Origin: an uncultured Aquimarina sp.
Lineage (GTDB): Bacteria > Bacteroidota > Bacteroidia > Flavobacteriales > Flavobacteriaceae
Reading direction: 5' to 3'
Assembly (NCBI RefSeq): GCF_947495315.1
Contig: NZ_CANLYD010000004.1
Location: 62,001-126,000 of the forward strand
DNA length: 64,000 nucleotides
Shown here: positions 52,746 through 61,445 of the stretch, in pieces
Layout of the letters: every line of letters starts with the position of its first letter
How positions within the stretch are numbered: position 1 is the first letter of the stretch
Program-made: the position numbers and the translations under genes
Notes under the pieces: generated by a model
What the model saw: the letters and a program-made list of their open reading frames with translations, nothing else
What the model was told of the DNA's origin: nothing
Database searches by the model: none

Positions 52746-53864
52746 ATGATTTTACGGATTACTATACTTTTTTTTATTGTTTACCTTCAGGGTTTTGCAC
52801 AATACAAAGACCAGACAGGTGCCGATTACAGTAAAGCGCATTACAGCTTCGATGTAAATAACTTCTACGGGACTATTCTGAAGCATAATCCTGATATATC
52901 ACATTTGATTACAGGACATCCGTCAGGAGTTATTCTTTCTGTAAATCGAAAAACTTTTGGGAATAAGAAATGGCAGCGATTGTATAATTCTCCGGATTAT
53001 GGAGTATCGTTTATCTATCAAAATATGGATAACGAATTTTTGGGGGAAAACTATGGGCTTTATGCACATTATAATTTTTATTTCCTTAAGCGTATTTTGA
53101 TGTTACGATTAGGTCAAGGGATAGCGTATACAACAAATCCTTATGACGAAGATAATAACTTTAGAAATGTAGCCTATGGCTCTCATTTTATGAGCTCTAC
53201 TTTTGCAATGTTAAACCTAAAAAGGGAAAATATAATTGGCGGACTTGGTTTGCAAACAGGACTAGGAGTGATTCATTATTCTAATGCAAATTTTAAAGCA
53301 CCTAATAAAAGTACGAATACCTTTGTTTTTAATGTTGGGCTTAATTATGTGTTGGATACTGAATATGCTGAATACGTTGAAAAGGGGAAAGGCGCTGTTA
53401 GAGGCTCAGAACCTATTGGTTATGGAGTTATTTTTCGAGGAGGAGTCAATGAGAGTGATGTTGTAGGATCTGGTCAATATCCGTTTTATACTATAGCTGC
53501 TTTTGTTGATAAACGCTTAAATAAAAAGAGTAGCATTCAGTTAGGAGCAGAATTATTTTTTTCAGAAGCTTTAGAAAGATTTATAGATTTTAGATCTACA
53601 GGTGATTTTGAAGATGGAACCACAGGTGATGAAGATTCAAAAAGAATAGGTGTGTTTTTAGGACACGAATTAAGAATTAATAAAATATCAATACTTACTC
53701 AATTAGGCTATTATGCTTATTATCCCTATGATTTTGAGGGACAGGTATATAATCGTTTCGGAGCACGATATTATTTCAATAAAAATATGTTTGGATCAAT
53801 TACAGTAAGGTCGCACGCAGCTAAGGCCGAAGCTGTAGAGTTTTCAATTGGATACAGATTATGA
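52746..53864 (+). CDS. Acyloxyacyl hydrolase / PagL-like lipid A deacylase
   Basis: A 372-residue outer-membrane protein with a signal peptide ending GFAQ and amphipathic barrel strands to the C-terminus (AVEFSIGYRL). The PagL-type catalytic region is visible in GLGVIHYSNANFKAPNKSTN (His177, Ser179, Asn180). It probably removes an acyl chain from lipid A. TACATTTG at 52733-52740 (exact TAnnTTTG) lies only five bases before the ATG, so if it is the promoter the message is nearly leaderless. Its stop overlaps the next gene by four bases. Confidence 0.82.
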   Translation: MILRITILFFIVYLQGFAQYKDQTGADYSKAHYSFDVNNFYGTILKHNPDISHLITGHPSGVILSVNRKTFGNKKWQRLYNSPDYGVSFIYQNMDNEFLGENYGLYAHYNFYFLKRILMLRLGQGIAYTTNPYDEDNNFRNVAYGSHFMSSTFAMLNLKRENIIGGLGLQTGLGVIHYSNANFKAPNKSTNTFVFNVGLNYVLDTEYAEYVEKGKGAVRGSEPIGYGVIFRGGVNESDVVGSGQYPFYTIAAFVDKRLNKKSSIQLGAELFFSEALERFIDFRSTGDFEDGTTGDEDSKRIGVFLGHELRINKISILTQLGYYAYYPYDFEGQVYNRFGARYYFNKNMFGSITVRSHAAKAEAVEFSIGYRL

Positions 53865-54610
53865 AAAGAATAACCCTCATAGTATCAATGTTTTTAGTAA
53901 TCGCTTGCGATACGGAAAACGCTTTAGACTGTTTTCAAAGAACAGGAGACATTATAAGACAAGAAGTTGAGGTCTCTGATTTTACAAGAATTTTAGTTAA
54001 TCCAGGTGTTGAACTAATCTTAAAAGAAGGGGAAATAACTTCAGTGATTATAGAAACTGGTGACAACTTACTGGATGAAGTATCTGCTGTTGTAGAAGGA
54101 GATCGTTTAATTTTAAGCAATACAAACGATTGTAATTTTGTTAGAGATTTTAATCAAACCAAAATTTTTGTTACCGCTCCTAACATTACAGAAATTAGGA
54201 GTGAAACACAGTTTGATATTTCTTCCGATGGAGTTTTAAGATTTCCTTCGTTGCGATTGTTGTCCGAGGATTTTAATGAAGATAATGGAGGTAATACTAC
54301 TGGTACTTTTACTATGGAAATTGATACTGAAATATTGTCTGTTGTAGGGAATAATATTGCTTCTTTCTTTGTAAAAGGGAATGTTGCAAATCTATATGTT
54401 GGTTTCTTCTCGGGAACCGGAAGGTTCGAAGGAGCTGATCTAATAGCTCAAAATATAGAAATCTTTCATCGAGGGACTAATAAGATAATTGTAAATCCTC
54501 GGCAATCGATTAAAGGGGAGATACTAAGTACGGGAGACGTTATTTCCATAAATAGACCTTCAACAATAGAGGTTGAAGAATTTTTTACCGGTAGATTGAT
54601 ATTTCAATAA
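53861..54610 (+). CDS. DUF2807 (head GIN domain) lipoprotein
   Basis: A 249-residue protein with a lipobox (FLVIACDTE, Cys16) and a beta-helix-like repeat domain: FTRILVNPGVELILKEGEIT, DRLILSNTNDCNF, IFVTAPNITEIRSETQFDIS. This is the putative auto-transporter adhesin head GIN domain family (DUF2807). It is translationally coupled (ATGA) to the PagL-like gene. The role is unknown. Confidence 0.85.
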   Translation: MKRITLIVSMFLVIACDTENALDCFQRTGDIIRQEVEVSDFTRILVNPGVELILKEGEITSVIIETGDNLLDEVSAVVEGDRLILSNTNDCNFVRDFNQTKIFVTAPNITEIRSETQFDISSDGVLRFPSLRLLSEDFNEDNGGNTTGTFTMEIDTEILSVVGNNIASFFVKGNVANLYVGFFSGTGRFEGADLIAQNIEIFHRGTNKIIVNPRQSIKGEILSTGDVISINRPSTIEVEEFFTGRLIFQ

Positions 54611-54935
54611 GTTATATTTTTGTTTCTATAAAGGAGTATTCTCCATTGTGCTAAAAACCTTGAGTTTTCTTTGTTCGGGTTGTTGTTTTATTTGCGAGAT
54701 TTTTATAGATATCTTCCGCGCTGTTAGATTTCTCTTAACTCTACATTTTCAAGTGTTTTTATATTATTTTTTTGTTTCGATTGCTATAGTTTTTTGGTTT
54801 TTTTACAGAGAAACACTTACACTAATACCGTAAAAGTATTGCGTCTTTGTTGTTGCGTAATGTGGTTAATAATTCATAAATTGAAGTAATCCTTCCATTA
54901 GAATACCCCCATTATAAAACCTAAGGAATTGCGCT
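54611..54935. other. Intergenic stretch without a convincing gene
   Basis: 325 bases between the DUF2807 lipoprotein and the histidine kinase. A 61-codon frame (54648-54833) is rich in Phe, Leu and Cys, has no family resemblance and starts inside a T-rich run; I do not believe it is a gene. No repeat or hairpin terminator stands out. The histidine kinase promoter should lie in the last 100 bases. Confidence 0.5.
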
Positions 54936-56861
54936 ATGAAAGAACAAGAAAATATAGAGGTAAACCCTATTTCAAATGATAGAGAAAATTATTTAAAGAA
55001 GGAGTTGTATGATCTTATCAAAAAGGATGATTCAATTTTTGAATTCTTACAAGATGCAGCAATTGATGGACTTTGGTTTTGGGACTTAGACGAACCGGAA
55101 AATGAATGGATGAATCCTAAGTTCTGGATTACGTTAGGATATGATCCGAATAAAATGCCTCATAAATCATCCGCTTGGCAAGATATTATTAATAAAGATG
55201 ACCTAAAACGAGTATACGCCAATTTTTCTAAACATTCACAGGATCCATCCTATCCATTTGATCAAATTGTAAGATATCGTCATAAATTTGGTCATACAGT
55301 TTGGATTAAATGTAGAGGCATAATTTTACGGGATGATAATGGAACGCCCAGAAAAATGCTTGGTGCACATACCGATATTACTAAATTAAAAAAAGCAGAA
55401 CAAGATCTTAGAAAACAATTAAATTACTTTGAGCATATCATCGATGGTACTGATTTAGGTACTTGGCGCTGGAATGTGCAAACAGGAGAAACTATTTTTA
55501 ATGAGCGTTGGGCAGAAATTATCGGTTACTCGCTTTATGAGTTAGAACCAACTACTATTAATACTTGGATGAAATACTCTCATCCTGAAGATCTTGAGAA
55601 ATCTAATGAACTTTTACAAGAACATTTTGACGGAAAAACTTCAATTTATGAATGTGAAGCTAGAATGAAACATAAAAATGGAGAGTATGTATGGGTACTG
55701 GATAAAGGCAGAGTAGTAAGTTGGGATGATCAAGGAAACCCTGAATGGATGATAGGATCACATCAGGAAATTACCAAAAAGAAAAAGGATTTTGAGCGTA
55801 ATAGACTTTTTATTGAACAGACTCCAAGTGCAATTGCTATGTTTGATACTAAAATGAATTATTTAGCTGCATCAAAAAAGTGGTTTGAGGTATATGATAT
55901 AAAAGACCGAAATGTAATTGGGAAATCGCATTTTGCTGTGTTACCTGAAATTGCTGAAAAATGGAAGTCTAATTATCAGAAATGTCTTGAAGGAGAAGCT
56001 ATTAAGAATGATGAAGAATGTGTGGAAAGAAAAGATGGAACTATACAATGGTTATCTTGGGAACTTCGTCCCTGGTATTCTGATGAAAACAAAGTAGGTG
56101 GATTAATATTTCACACCTCGGATATTACAAAAATAAAAAGAGAACAAGAGCTGAAATCTTTACTGAAAGTAGCAGAAGGCCAAAATAAAAGATTGAAAAA
56201 TTTTGCCCATATTGTTTCGCATAATCTTAAATCTCATTCAGGGAATTTTGAGATGCTTTTGGATTTGTTTTTTCAGGAGAACCCAGACATGCAGCATAAT
56301 GAAATTGCTCAACTTTTTAAGACTGCATCACAAAACCTTTCAGAAACCATTTCACATTTAAATGAAGTAGTATTAATAAATACTTCTATAAACGAAAGTT
56401 TAGTGTCCATAGATTTAAAAAAGTCTATTGATGAGGCCACAAGAAGTGTGCAGGCAATTGCAATTGAGTCTAATGTGATTATAAATAATAATGTCGAGGA
56501 AGGGATTAAAGTATTAGCTATTCCTGCATATTTGGATAGTATATTACTTAATTTTATTACCAATGGAATTAAATATAGCTCCAAAAAAAGAGATAGTTAT
56601 GTCACCTTGAGTACGATTAAGAAAAATGGAAAAGTAGTTTTGTCTATCGAGGATAATGGACTTGGTATTGATCTTGAGAAACATAGATCCAAGTTATTTG
56701 GCATGTATAAAACATTTCATCCTAGCATAGAAAAATCCAGAGGTATAGGTTTATTTATAACCAAAAATCAGGTGGAAGCTATTGGAGGTCGAATTGAAGT
56801 TGAGAGCAAAGTGAATTCGGGTACAACTTTTAAAATTTTTATGAAATATGAGAAAGATTGA
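54936..56861 (+). CDS. Multi-PAS sensor histidine kinase (soluble)
   Basis: A 641-residue protein without membrane segments. It contains three PAS/PAC units: about 35-150 (GLWFWDLDEPENEWMNPKFW, PRKMLGAHTDITKLKKAEQD), 160-285 (LGTWRWNVQTGETIFNERWA, WMIGSHQEITKKK) and 290-400 (TPSAIAMFDTKMNYLAASKK, LIFHTSDITK). The phospho-acceptor His429 lies in HIVSHNLKSHSGNFEML, a divergent dimerisation domain common in Bacteroidota. The ATPase has NFITNGIKYSS, SIEDNGLGID and GIGLFITKNQVEAIGG. It overlaps the next gene by 14 bases. Confidence 0.92.
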   Translation: MKEQENIEVNPISNDRENYLKKELYDLIKKDDSIFEFLQDAAIDGLWFWDLDEPENEWMNPKFWITLGYDPNKMPHKSSAWQDIINKDDLKRVYANFSKHSQDPSYPFDQIVRYRHKFGHTVWIKCRGIILRDDNGTPRKMLGAHTDITKLKKAEQDLRKQLNYFEHIIDGTDLGTWRWNVQTGETIFNERWAEIIGYSLYELEPTTINTWMKYSHPEDLEKSNELLQEHFDGKTSIYECEARMKHKNGEYVWVLDKGRVVSWDDQGNPEWMIGSHQEITKKKKDFERNRLFIEQTPSAIAMFDTKMNYLAASKKWFEVYDIKDRNVIGKSHFAVLPEIAEKWKSNYQKCLEGEAIKNDEECVERKDGTIQWLSWELRPWYSDENKVGGLIFHTSDITKIKREQELKSLLKVAEGQNKRLKNFAHIVSHNLKSHSGNFEMLLDLFFQENPDMQHNEIAQLFKTASQNLSETISHLNEVVLINTSINESLVSIDLKKSIDEATRSVQAIAIESNVIINNNVEEGIKVLAIPAYLDSILLNFITNGIKYSSKKRDSYVTLSTIKKNGKVVLSIEDNGLGIDLEKHRSKLFGMYKTFHPSIEKSRGIGLFITKNQVEAIGGRIEVESKVNSGTTFKIFMKYEKD

Positions 56862-57252
56862 TGTTGCCTGTGTAATTGATGATGATCCAATTTTTGTTTT
56901 CGGTATTAAACGAATAATAAAGATTATTGGATTTTGTAATAATCTTTTGGTTTTTAAAAATGGAAAAGAAGCGTTGGATAACTTAAAGTCTATTATTTCT
57001 GAAAACCAAAATGTCCCGGATGTTATTTTGTTAGATTTAAATATGCCGATATTAGATGGTTGGCAGTTTTTAGATGAGTTTGTTAAAATCCCTTGTAAAA
57101 AGAAAATAACAATTTATATAGTTTCTTCATCTGTTGATCCCGAAGATGTGCTTAGAGCAAAGTCTTATGAAAGTGTTTGTGATTATATTGTAAAACCTGT
57201 TACTGTGGAAACGCTAAAAGAAGTATTACAAGATTTTGAAAATGCTAGATAG
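56848..57252 (+). CDS. Single-domain response regulator
   Basis: A 134-residue receiver domain only: ACVIDDDPIFVFGIKRII (acidic pocket), VILLDLNMPILDGWQFL (phospho-acceptor Asp63), YIVSSSVDPED and DYIVKPVT (conserved Lys). There is no output domain. Overlap with the kinase gene shows they form a pair, as in Rcp1/CheY-like signalling in which phosphate is passed on to other proteins. Confidence 0.92.
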   Translation: MRKIDVACVIDDDPIFVFGIKRIIKIIGFCNNLLVFKNGKEALDNLKSIISENQNVPDVILLDLNMPILDGWQFLDEFVKIPCKKKITIYIVSSSVDPEDVLRAKSYESVCDYIVKPVTVETLKEVLQDFENAR

Positions 57253-57271
57253 ATATACTTATTCTCAAAAT

Positions 57272-58165
57272 CTAATTTGTCAACTCCCTAAATAAACTCT
57301 CTAAATCTTTATTTTTTCTTGAAAGTTGAAGAATTTTCAACTCATTATCATGTGCAAAATCAAAAACAACAGAGCGCATATCTGTTGTTGTATCAAATAT
57401 GAGTTGATAGACAAATCCATGAATGTTCTTAACATTTTTTATGTGGTCAAGTTTTAGTAAGAAAGCTTCCTCAACTCGATAGTCAAACTCGACTTCAATA
57501 ATCTGATCCGTTTGATCCATCATTTCGTTTAAGTTCTTGTCAGCTACTATTGTGCCTTGATCAATTATAATAACGCGATCACACATGGCTTCGACTTCTT
57601 GCATGATATGTGTAGAAAGGAAAACGGTTTTTTCCTTGCCAACGGATTTAATTAGTTCTCTAATCTCTACCAGTTGATTTGGATCAAGACCTGTGGTAGG
57701 TTCGTCCAGGATTAAAACTTTTGGATCGTGTAATAATGCACAAGCTAACCCTACCCTTTGACGATACCCTTTAGACAATTGACTTATTTTTTTATTTGAT
57801 TCTGGTGTAAGACTGGTTAATTTGATTACTTCTTCTATTCTGGATTTTGAAATTTTGTAAACCTGAGCATTAAACGATAAATATTCTCTTACGTACATTT
57901 CCAAATACAAAGGATTATGTTCTGGAAGATAACCTACACTCGTTTGTACATCAATTGGTTGTGTGTTTATATCAAAACCATTTACCAATGCTTTTCCTTC
58001 TGAAGGATCCAAATATGTGGTTAGGATTTTCATCATTGTAGACTTGCCAGCACCATTAGGGCCTAAAAAACCAACAATTTCTCCTTCATTTACTTCAAAA
58101 GAAACTTCTTTTAAAGCATTTTGGTCATCATATATCTTAGAAATATTCGAAACTGAAATCGACAT
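57272..58165 (-). CDS. gldA: Gliding motility-associated ABC transporter ATP-binding protein GldA
   Basis: A 297-residue ABC ATPase. I take the ATG at 58165 (MSISVSNISKIYDDQNALKE), nine residues inside the longest frame. Walker A is GFLGPNGAGKSTMMKILTTY, the signature is LSKGYRQRVGLACALL and Walker B is VLILDEPTTGLDPNQLVEIR; the long C-terminus ends LSRKNKDLESLFRELT. Length and C-terminus fit GldA, the partner of GldF and GldG in the gliding and T9SS-linked machinery, which are not in this window. It is convergent with the response regulator (19 bases between stops). Confidence 0.88.
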   Translation of the reverse strand: MSISVSNISKIYDDQNALKEVSFEVNEGEIVGFLGPNGAGKSTMMKILTTYLDPSEGKALVNGFDINTQPIDVQTSVGYLPEHNPLYLEMYVREYLSFNAQVYKISKSRIEEVIKLTSLTPESNKKISQLSKGYRQRVGLACALLHDPKVLILDEPTTGLDPNQLVEIRELIKSVGKEKTVFLSTHIMQEVEAMCDRVIIIDQGTIVADKNLNEMMDQTDQIIEVEFDYRVEEAFLLKLDHIKNVKNIHGFVYQLIFDTTTDMRSVVFDFAHDNELKILQLSRKNKDLESLFRELTN

Positions 58166-58237
58166 GAAATAAATTTTATCAAAAATAGACAATTAAGTTT
58201 CCTATGCTAACGGGTTTTAGTGATATTTATGTTTTGA

Positions 58238-58699
58238 TCAAATATAAAACTCAGAAGAATGTTTGATTTCTTTTAAAACAAACGTACTGTTCAAAACACC
58301 AATATTCTCAATTTTGGAAAGCTTCGTCTTAACAAAATCATGGTATTCTTCCAGACTTTTGGTATGGATTTTTAAGATAAAATCAACTTGCCCAGCCATA
58401 TGATAGCATTCCTGAACTTCATCTAAATTCTGAATCTGTTCTTCGAATTTCTCAATAAAAGCTTCATTATGATATCGCATAGAAACCTGACAGATAGTAG
58501 TTATTGATCTGTCTATTAGTTTTTTATCAAGAATTGCGACATACTTTTTAATAAAACCTTGTTTCTCTAATCGTCTAACTCTTTCATAAACAGGAGATGG
58601 TGTTAGATTGAGAATCGTGGCAATTTCTTTGGCCGTTTTTTTAGAATCTCTCTGAAGAATTCTAAGAATTGTTATATCTGTTTGGTCTAATTGTTCCAT
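58238..58699 (-). CDS. Lrp/AsnC family transcriptional regulator
   Basis: A 153-residue regulator: the HTH DITILRILQRDSKKTAKEIA, NLTPSPVYERVRRLEKQGFI, then the RAM/effector domain (CYHMAGQVDFILKIHTKSLE, NSTFVLKEIKHS). It is divergent from tdh-kbl across 179 bases. In E. coli Lrp controls the equivalent tdh-kbl operon, so the arrangement suggests that this regulator senses an amino acid and controls threonine catabolism (inference). Confidence 0.9.
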   Translation of the reverse strand: MEQLDQTDITILRILQRDSKKTAKEIATILNLTPSPVYERVRRLEKQGFIKKYVAILDKKLIDRSITTICQVSMRYHNEAFIEKFEEQIQNLDEVQECYHMAGQVDFILKIHTKSLEEYHDFVKTKLSKIENIGVLNSTFVLKEIKHSSEFYI

Positions 58700-58878
58700 T
58701 GATAGCGGTTAAAAATTACTTCAAAATATAGTAGTATACTTATTAATAAAGTAAATATAACTACATAATATTAAATATAAAGGAATAATTACTTAGTTAT
58801 TTGATTTATTCGGATATAAAAGTTGCTATTAGTACTTTAGTGAGTGAATAATACTTAAAGAGTGTTAAAATTTTAAGA

Positions 58879-59859
58879 ATGAAGATGGATACAAAAATTT
58901 TAGTAATTGGAGCAAATGGTCAACTTGGTTCTGTATTGACAAAAGAACTTAGAAAAAAATATACGATAGAAAATGTAATAGCTTCAGATCTTAAAGAAGA
59001 TAATAATCATAAAGGCATATTTGAAGTTATAGACGCCACGGACAGGAATAGAATTCAAGAAGTTGTAGAGAGATATAGTATAACCCAAATATATCATTTA
59101 GCCGCAATTTTATCAGCGAAAGGTGAAGAAACTCCATTAGCCACTTGGGATATCAATATGAAGACTTTGTTTAATGTTCTGGAAGTTTCTAGAAAGAATA
59201 ACATTGATAAAGTGTTTTTTCCAAGTTCGATTGCAGTTTTTGGCGAGGGTGCGCCTTTAGAGAATACACCGGATGATGCGTATCTTAATCCAGCTACAGT
59301 ATATGGTATAAGTAAAGCTGCTGGAGAAAATTGGGCACAATACTATTTTATGAGATATGGTTTGGATGTTAGATCTATTCGATATCCTGGAGTTATTGGG
59401 TATCAATCACTACCTGGAGGTGGAACGACAGATTATGCAGTAGATATTTACCATAAAGCAGTATTAAAAGAAGAATTTAATTGTTTTTTGAAAGAGGATG
59501 CAATGCTTCCTATGATTTTTATGGATGATGCAATAAGAGCTACAATAGAACTAATGGAAGCTCCAAAGGAAAGTATTACCATAAGGACTTCCTATAATAT
59601 TGCAGGAATTAGCTTTTCTCCTGAAGAAGTTGTTGCTGAAATTCGTAAATTATATCCTGATTTTAAAGTAAATTATAAACCGGATTTCAGACAGGAAATT
59701 GCTTCGAGATGGCCAAGATCAATTGATGATGCTTCTGCAACCAAAGATTGGGGATGGCAACCAGAGTTTAATCTGAAAGATATTACAGAGATAATGACCC
59801 AAAAATTACAAGAGAAATATAAAAAAGGTTCAAGAAATAAGGAGATTTTAATGTTTTAA
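58879..59859 (+). CDS. tdh: NAD-dependent L-threonine 3-dehydrogenase (SDR/epimerase-like)
   Basis: A 326-residue short-chain dehydrogenase: TKILVIGANGQLGSVLTKEL (NAD site), IYHLAAILSAKGEETP, FFPSSIAVFGEG, and YGISKAAGENWAQYYFMRYG (catalytic Tyr and Lys). It belongs to the UDP-galactose-epimerase-like threonine dehydrogenases, not the zinc-dependent type. The product 2-amino-3-ketobutyrate is the substrate of the enzyme encoded 50 bases downstream. ATG 58879 or 58885 (MDTKILVIG) could be the start. Confidence 0.9.
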   Translation: MKMDTKILVIGANGQLGSVLTKELRKKYTIENVIASDLKEDNNHKGIFEVIDATDRNRIQEVVERYSITQIYHLAAILSAKGEETPLATWDINMKTLFNVLEVSRKNNIDKVFFPSSIAVFGEGAPLENTPDDAYLNPATVYGISKAAGENWAQYYFMRYGLDVRSIRYPGVIGYQSLPGGGTTDYAVDIYHKAVLKEEFNCFLKEDAMLPMIFMDDAIRATIELMEAPKESITIRTSYNIAGISFSPEEVVAEIRKLYPDFKVNYKPDFRQEIASRWPRSIDDASATKDWGWQPEFNLKDITEIMTQKLQEKYKKGSRNKEILMF

Positions 59860-59909
59860 TTTTTCTTTTCTTGCTAACTTATAAATACTAAAAATAAAGA
59901 ATACCAATC

Positions 59910-61097
59910 ATGTTTTCAAATATAAAAGACGACTTACAAAAAGAAATAGAAGGGATTAAATCAGCTGGATTATATAAATCCGAAAGAATAATTACAACTC
60001 CACAAGGAGCGGAAATAGATACTACAAATACAAAACACGTATTGAATTTTTGTGCAAACAACTATCTAGGCCTTTCATCTCATCCTGATGTTATTAAAGC
60101 AGGTAAAGATGCAATTGATTCTCATGGATATGGATTGTCTTCTGTACGTTTTATTTGTGGAACACAAGATATTCATAAAGAATTAGAGCATAAGACTGCA
60201 GAGTTTTTAGGGATGGAAGATTGTATTTTATATGCAGCAGCTTTTGATGCGAATGGAGGTCTTTTTGAACCAATTCTTACTGCAGAAGATGCTATTATTT
60301 CAGATTCTCTGAATCACGCATCTATTATTGACGGAATTCGCTTGTGTAAAGCAAAGCGCTTTAGATATGAGCACAATAATATGGTAGATCTTGAAAAACA
60401 ACTTCAATCTGCTAAAGGGTCAAGAAGAATATTGATCGTAACCGATGGTTCCTTTTCTATGGATGGTACGATTGCGCAATTAGATAAAATTTGTGATTTA
60501 GCGGATACTTACGAAGCAATGGTAATGATAGATGAGTGTCATTCTACAGGTTTTCTAGGTAAAACCGGTCGTGGAACTCACGAATATCGCAATGTAATGG
60601 GAAGAATAGATATTATCACCGGAACATATGGTAAAGCACTTGGAGGCGCTTCAGGCGGATTTACAGCAGCCAGAAAGGAAATTGTAGAAATGCTAAGACA
60701 ACGCTCCAGACCTTATTTGTTTTCTAACACAGTGGCTCCATCAATAGTGGGAGCATCCATTAAGGTGCTAGATTTGCTTAGCTCGTCAACAGCACTTAGA
60801 GATAAACTAGAAGAAAATACTAAGTATTTCAGATCAAAAATGACTGCTGCAGGATTTGATATTGTGCCGGGAGATCATCCAATCGTTCCGGTTATGTTAT
60901 ATGAAGCAACACTAGCACAAGAATTTGCTGCCAAATTACTAGATGAAGGTATTTATGTTATTGGATTCTTTTATCCAGTAGTACCACAAGGAAAAGCTCG
61001 AATTAGAGTGCAATTATCAGCTGGACATGATCGTGAGCATCTTGAAAAAGCAGTAAAAGCATTTACTAAAGTAGGTAAAGAACTGGGAGTAATATAA
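59910..61097 (+). CDS. kbl: Glycine C-acetyltransferase (2-amino-3-ketobutyrate CoA ligase)
   Basis: A 395-residue PLP enzyme of the alpha-oxoamine synthase group: [80 protein letters not shown] and [14 protein letters not shown] with the PLP lysine. It cleaves 2-amino-3-ketobutyrate with CoA to glycine and acetyl-CoA. It forms an operon with tdh. Confidence 0.95.
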   Translation: MFSNIKDDLQKEIEGIKSAGLYKSERIITTPQGAEIDTTNTKHVLNFCANNYLGLSSHPDVIKAGKDAIDSHGYGLSSVRFICGTQDIHKELEHKTAEFLGMEDCILYAAAFDANGGLFEPILTAEDAIISDSLNHASIIDGIRLCKAKRFRYEHNNMVDLEKQLQSAKGSRRILIVTDGSFSMDGTIAQLDKICDLADTYEAMVMIDECHSTGFLGKTGRGTHEYRNVMGRIDIITGTYGKALGGASGGFTAARKEIVEMLRQRSRPYLFSNTVAPSIVGASIKVLDLLSSSTALRDKLEENTKYFRSKMTAAGFDIVPGDHPIVPVMLYEATLAQEFAAKLLDEGIYVIGFFYPVVPQGKARIRVQLSAGHDREHLEKAVKAFTKVGKELGVI

Positions 61098-61098
61098 T

Positions 61099-61120
61099 TA
61101 CTAACGTTTGTTAGTAGTTT
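61099..61120 (+). terminator. Weak hairpin after kbl
   Basis: TACTAAC/GTTAGTA with a four-base loop directly after the kbl stop, followed by GTTT. The stem is short and the T-run is poor, so termination is uncertain. Confidence 0.4.
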
Positions 61121-61290
61121 AAAACATAGAAGATTCTTATTATATTGGATTATTTATTTAAAATATTTCATTGATTCTAATTAAAAATTTGATATTTAAT
61201 GATAATAGGTAGGAATCGATGAAAAAAACGAAAATTTATTTTCTATAGTTATAGTTTTAGCTACTTTAGCAGCGTAATAAAGAAACAACA

Positions 61291-61368
61291 ATGAGCAATT
61301 TGTTTACTTGGAACCGATTTTATTTTTTCTTCTTTTATTTTAAAAGTAGGAACGGGATCGCTATGTAA
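61291..61368 (+). CDS. Phe/Tyr-rich leader peptide of the aromatic amino acid operon
   Basis: ATG at 61291 opens a 25-residue peptide ending with TAA at 61366-61368. Seven of its residues are Phe, two are Tyr and one is Trp; positions 10 to 17 read FYFFFFYF. It is directly upstream of pheA and is followed by a hairpin terminator, the classical layout of amino-acid attenuators: a ribosome that stalls at Phe/Tyr codons would leave CGGGAT (61353-61358) free to pair with ATCCCG of the terminator. A TAnnTTTG-like box (TACTTTAG, 61262-61269) about 20 bases upstream of the ATG could be the promoter. Confidence 0.8.
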   Translation: MSNLFTWNRFYFFFFYFKSRNGIAM

Positions 61369-61395
61369 ATAAATCAGCAAAATTTATAAAACTAG

Positions 61396-61425
61396 AATCC
61401 CGATGAAAAGTCGGGATTTTTTTTT
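61396..61425 (+). terminator. Attenuator terminator upstream of pheA
   Basis: AATCCCGA (61396-61403) pairs with TCGGGATT (61411-61418) over a seven-base loop and is followed by seven or more T. The left arm can alternatively pair with CGGGAT within the leader peptide gene (antiterminator of six bases). The pheA start codon lies 20 bases after the T-run. Confidence 0.88.
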
Positions 61426-61445
61426 GAAATAAAAATATATAACGT

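Noticed and set aside
54648..54833. 61-codon frame between the DUF2807 gene and the histidine kinase
   Set aside because: Composition is that of T-rich noncoding DNA (mostly Phe, Leu, Cys, Ile), with no start signals and no family resemblance.
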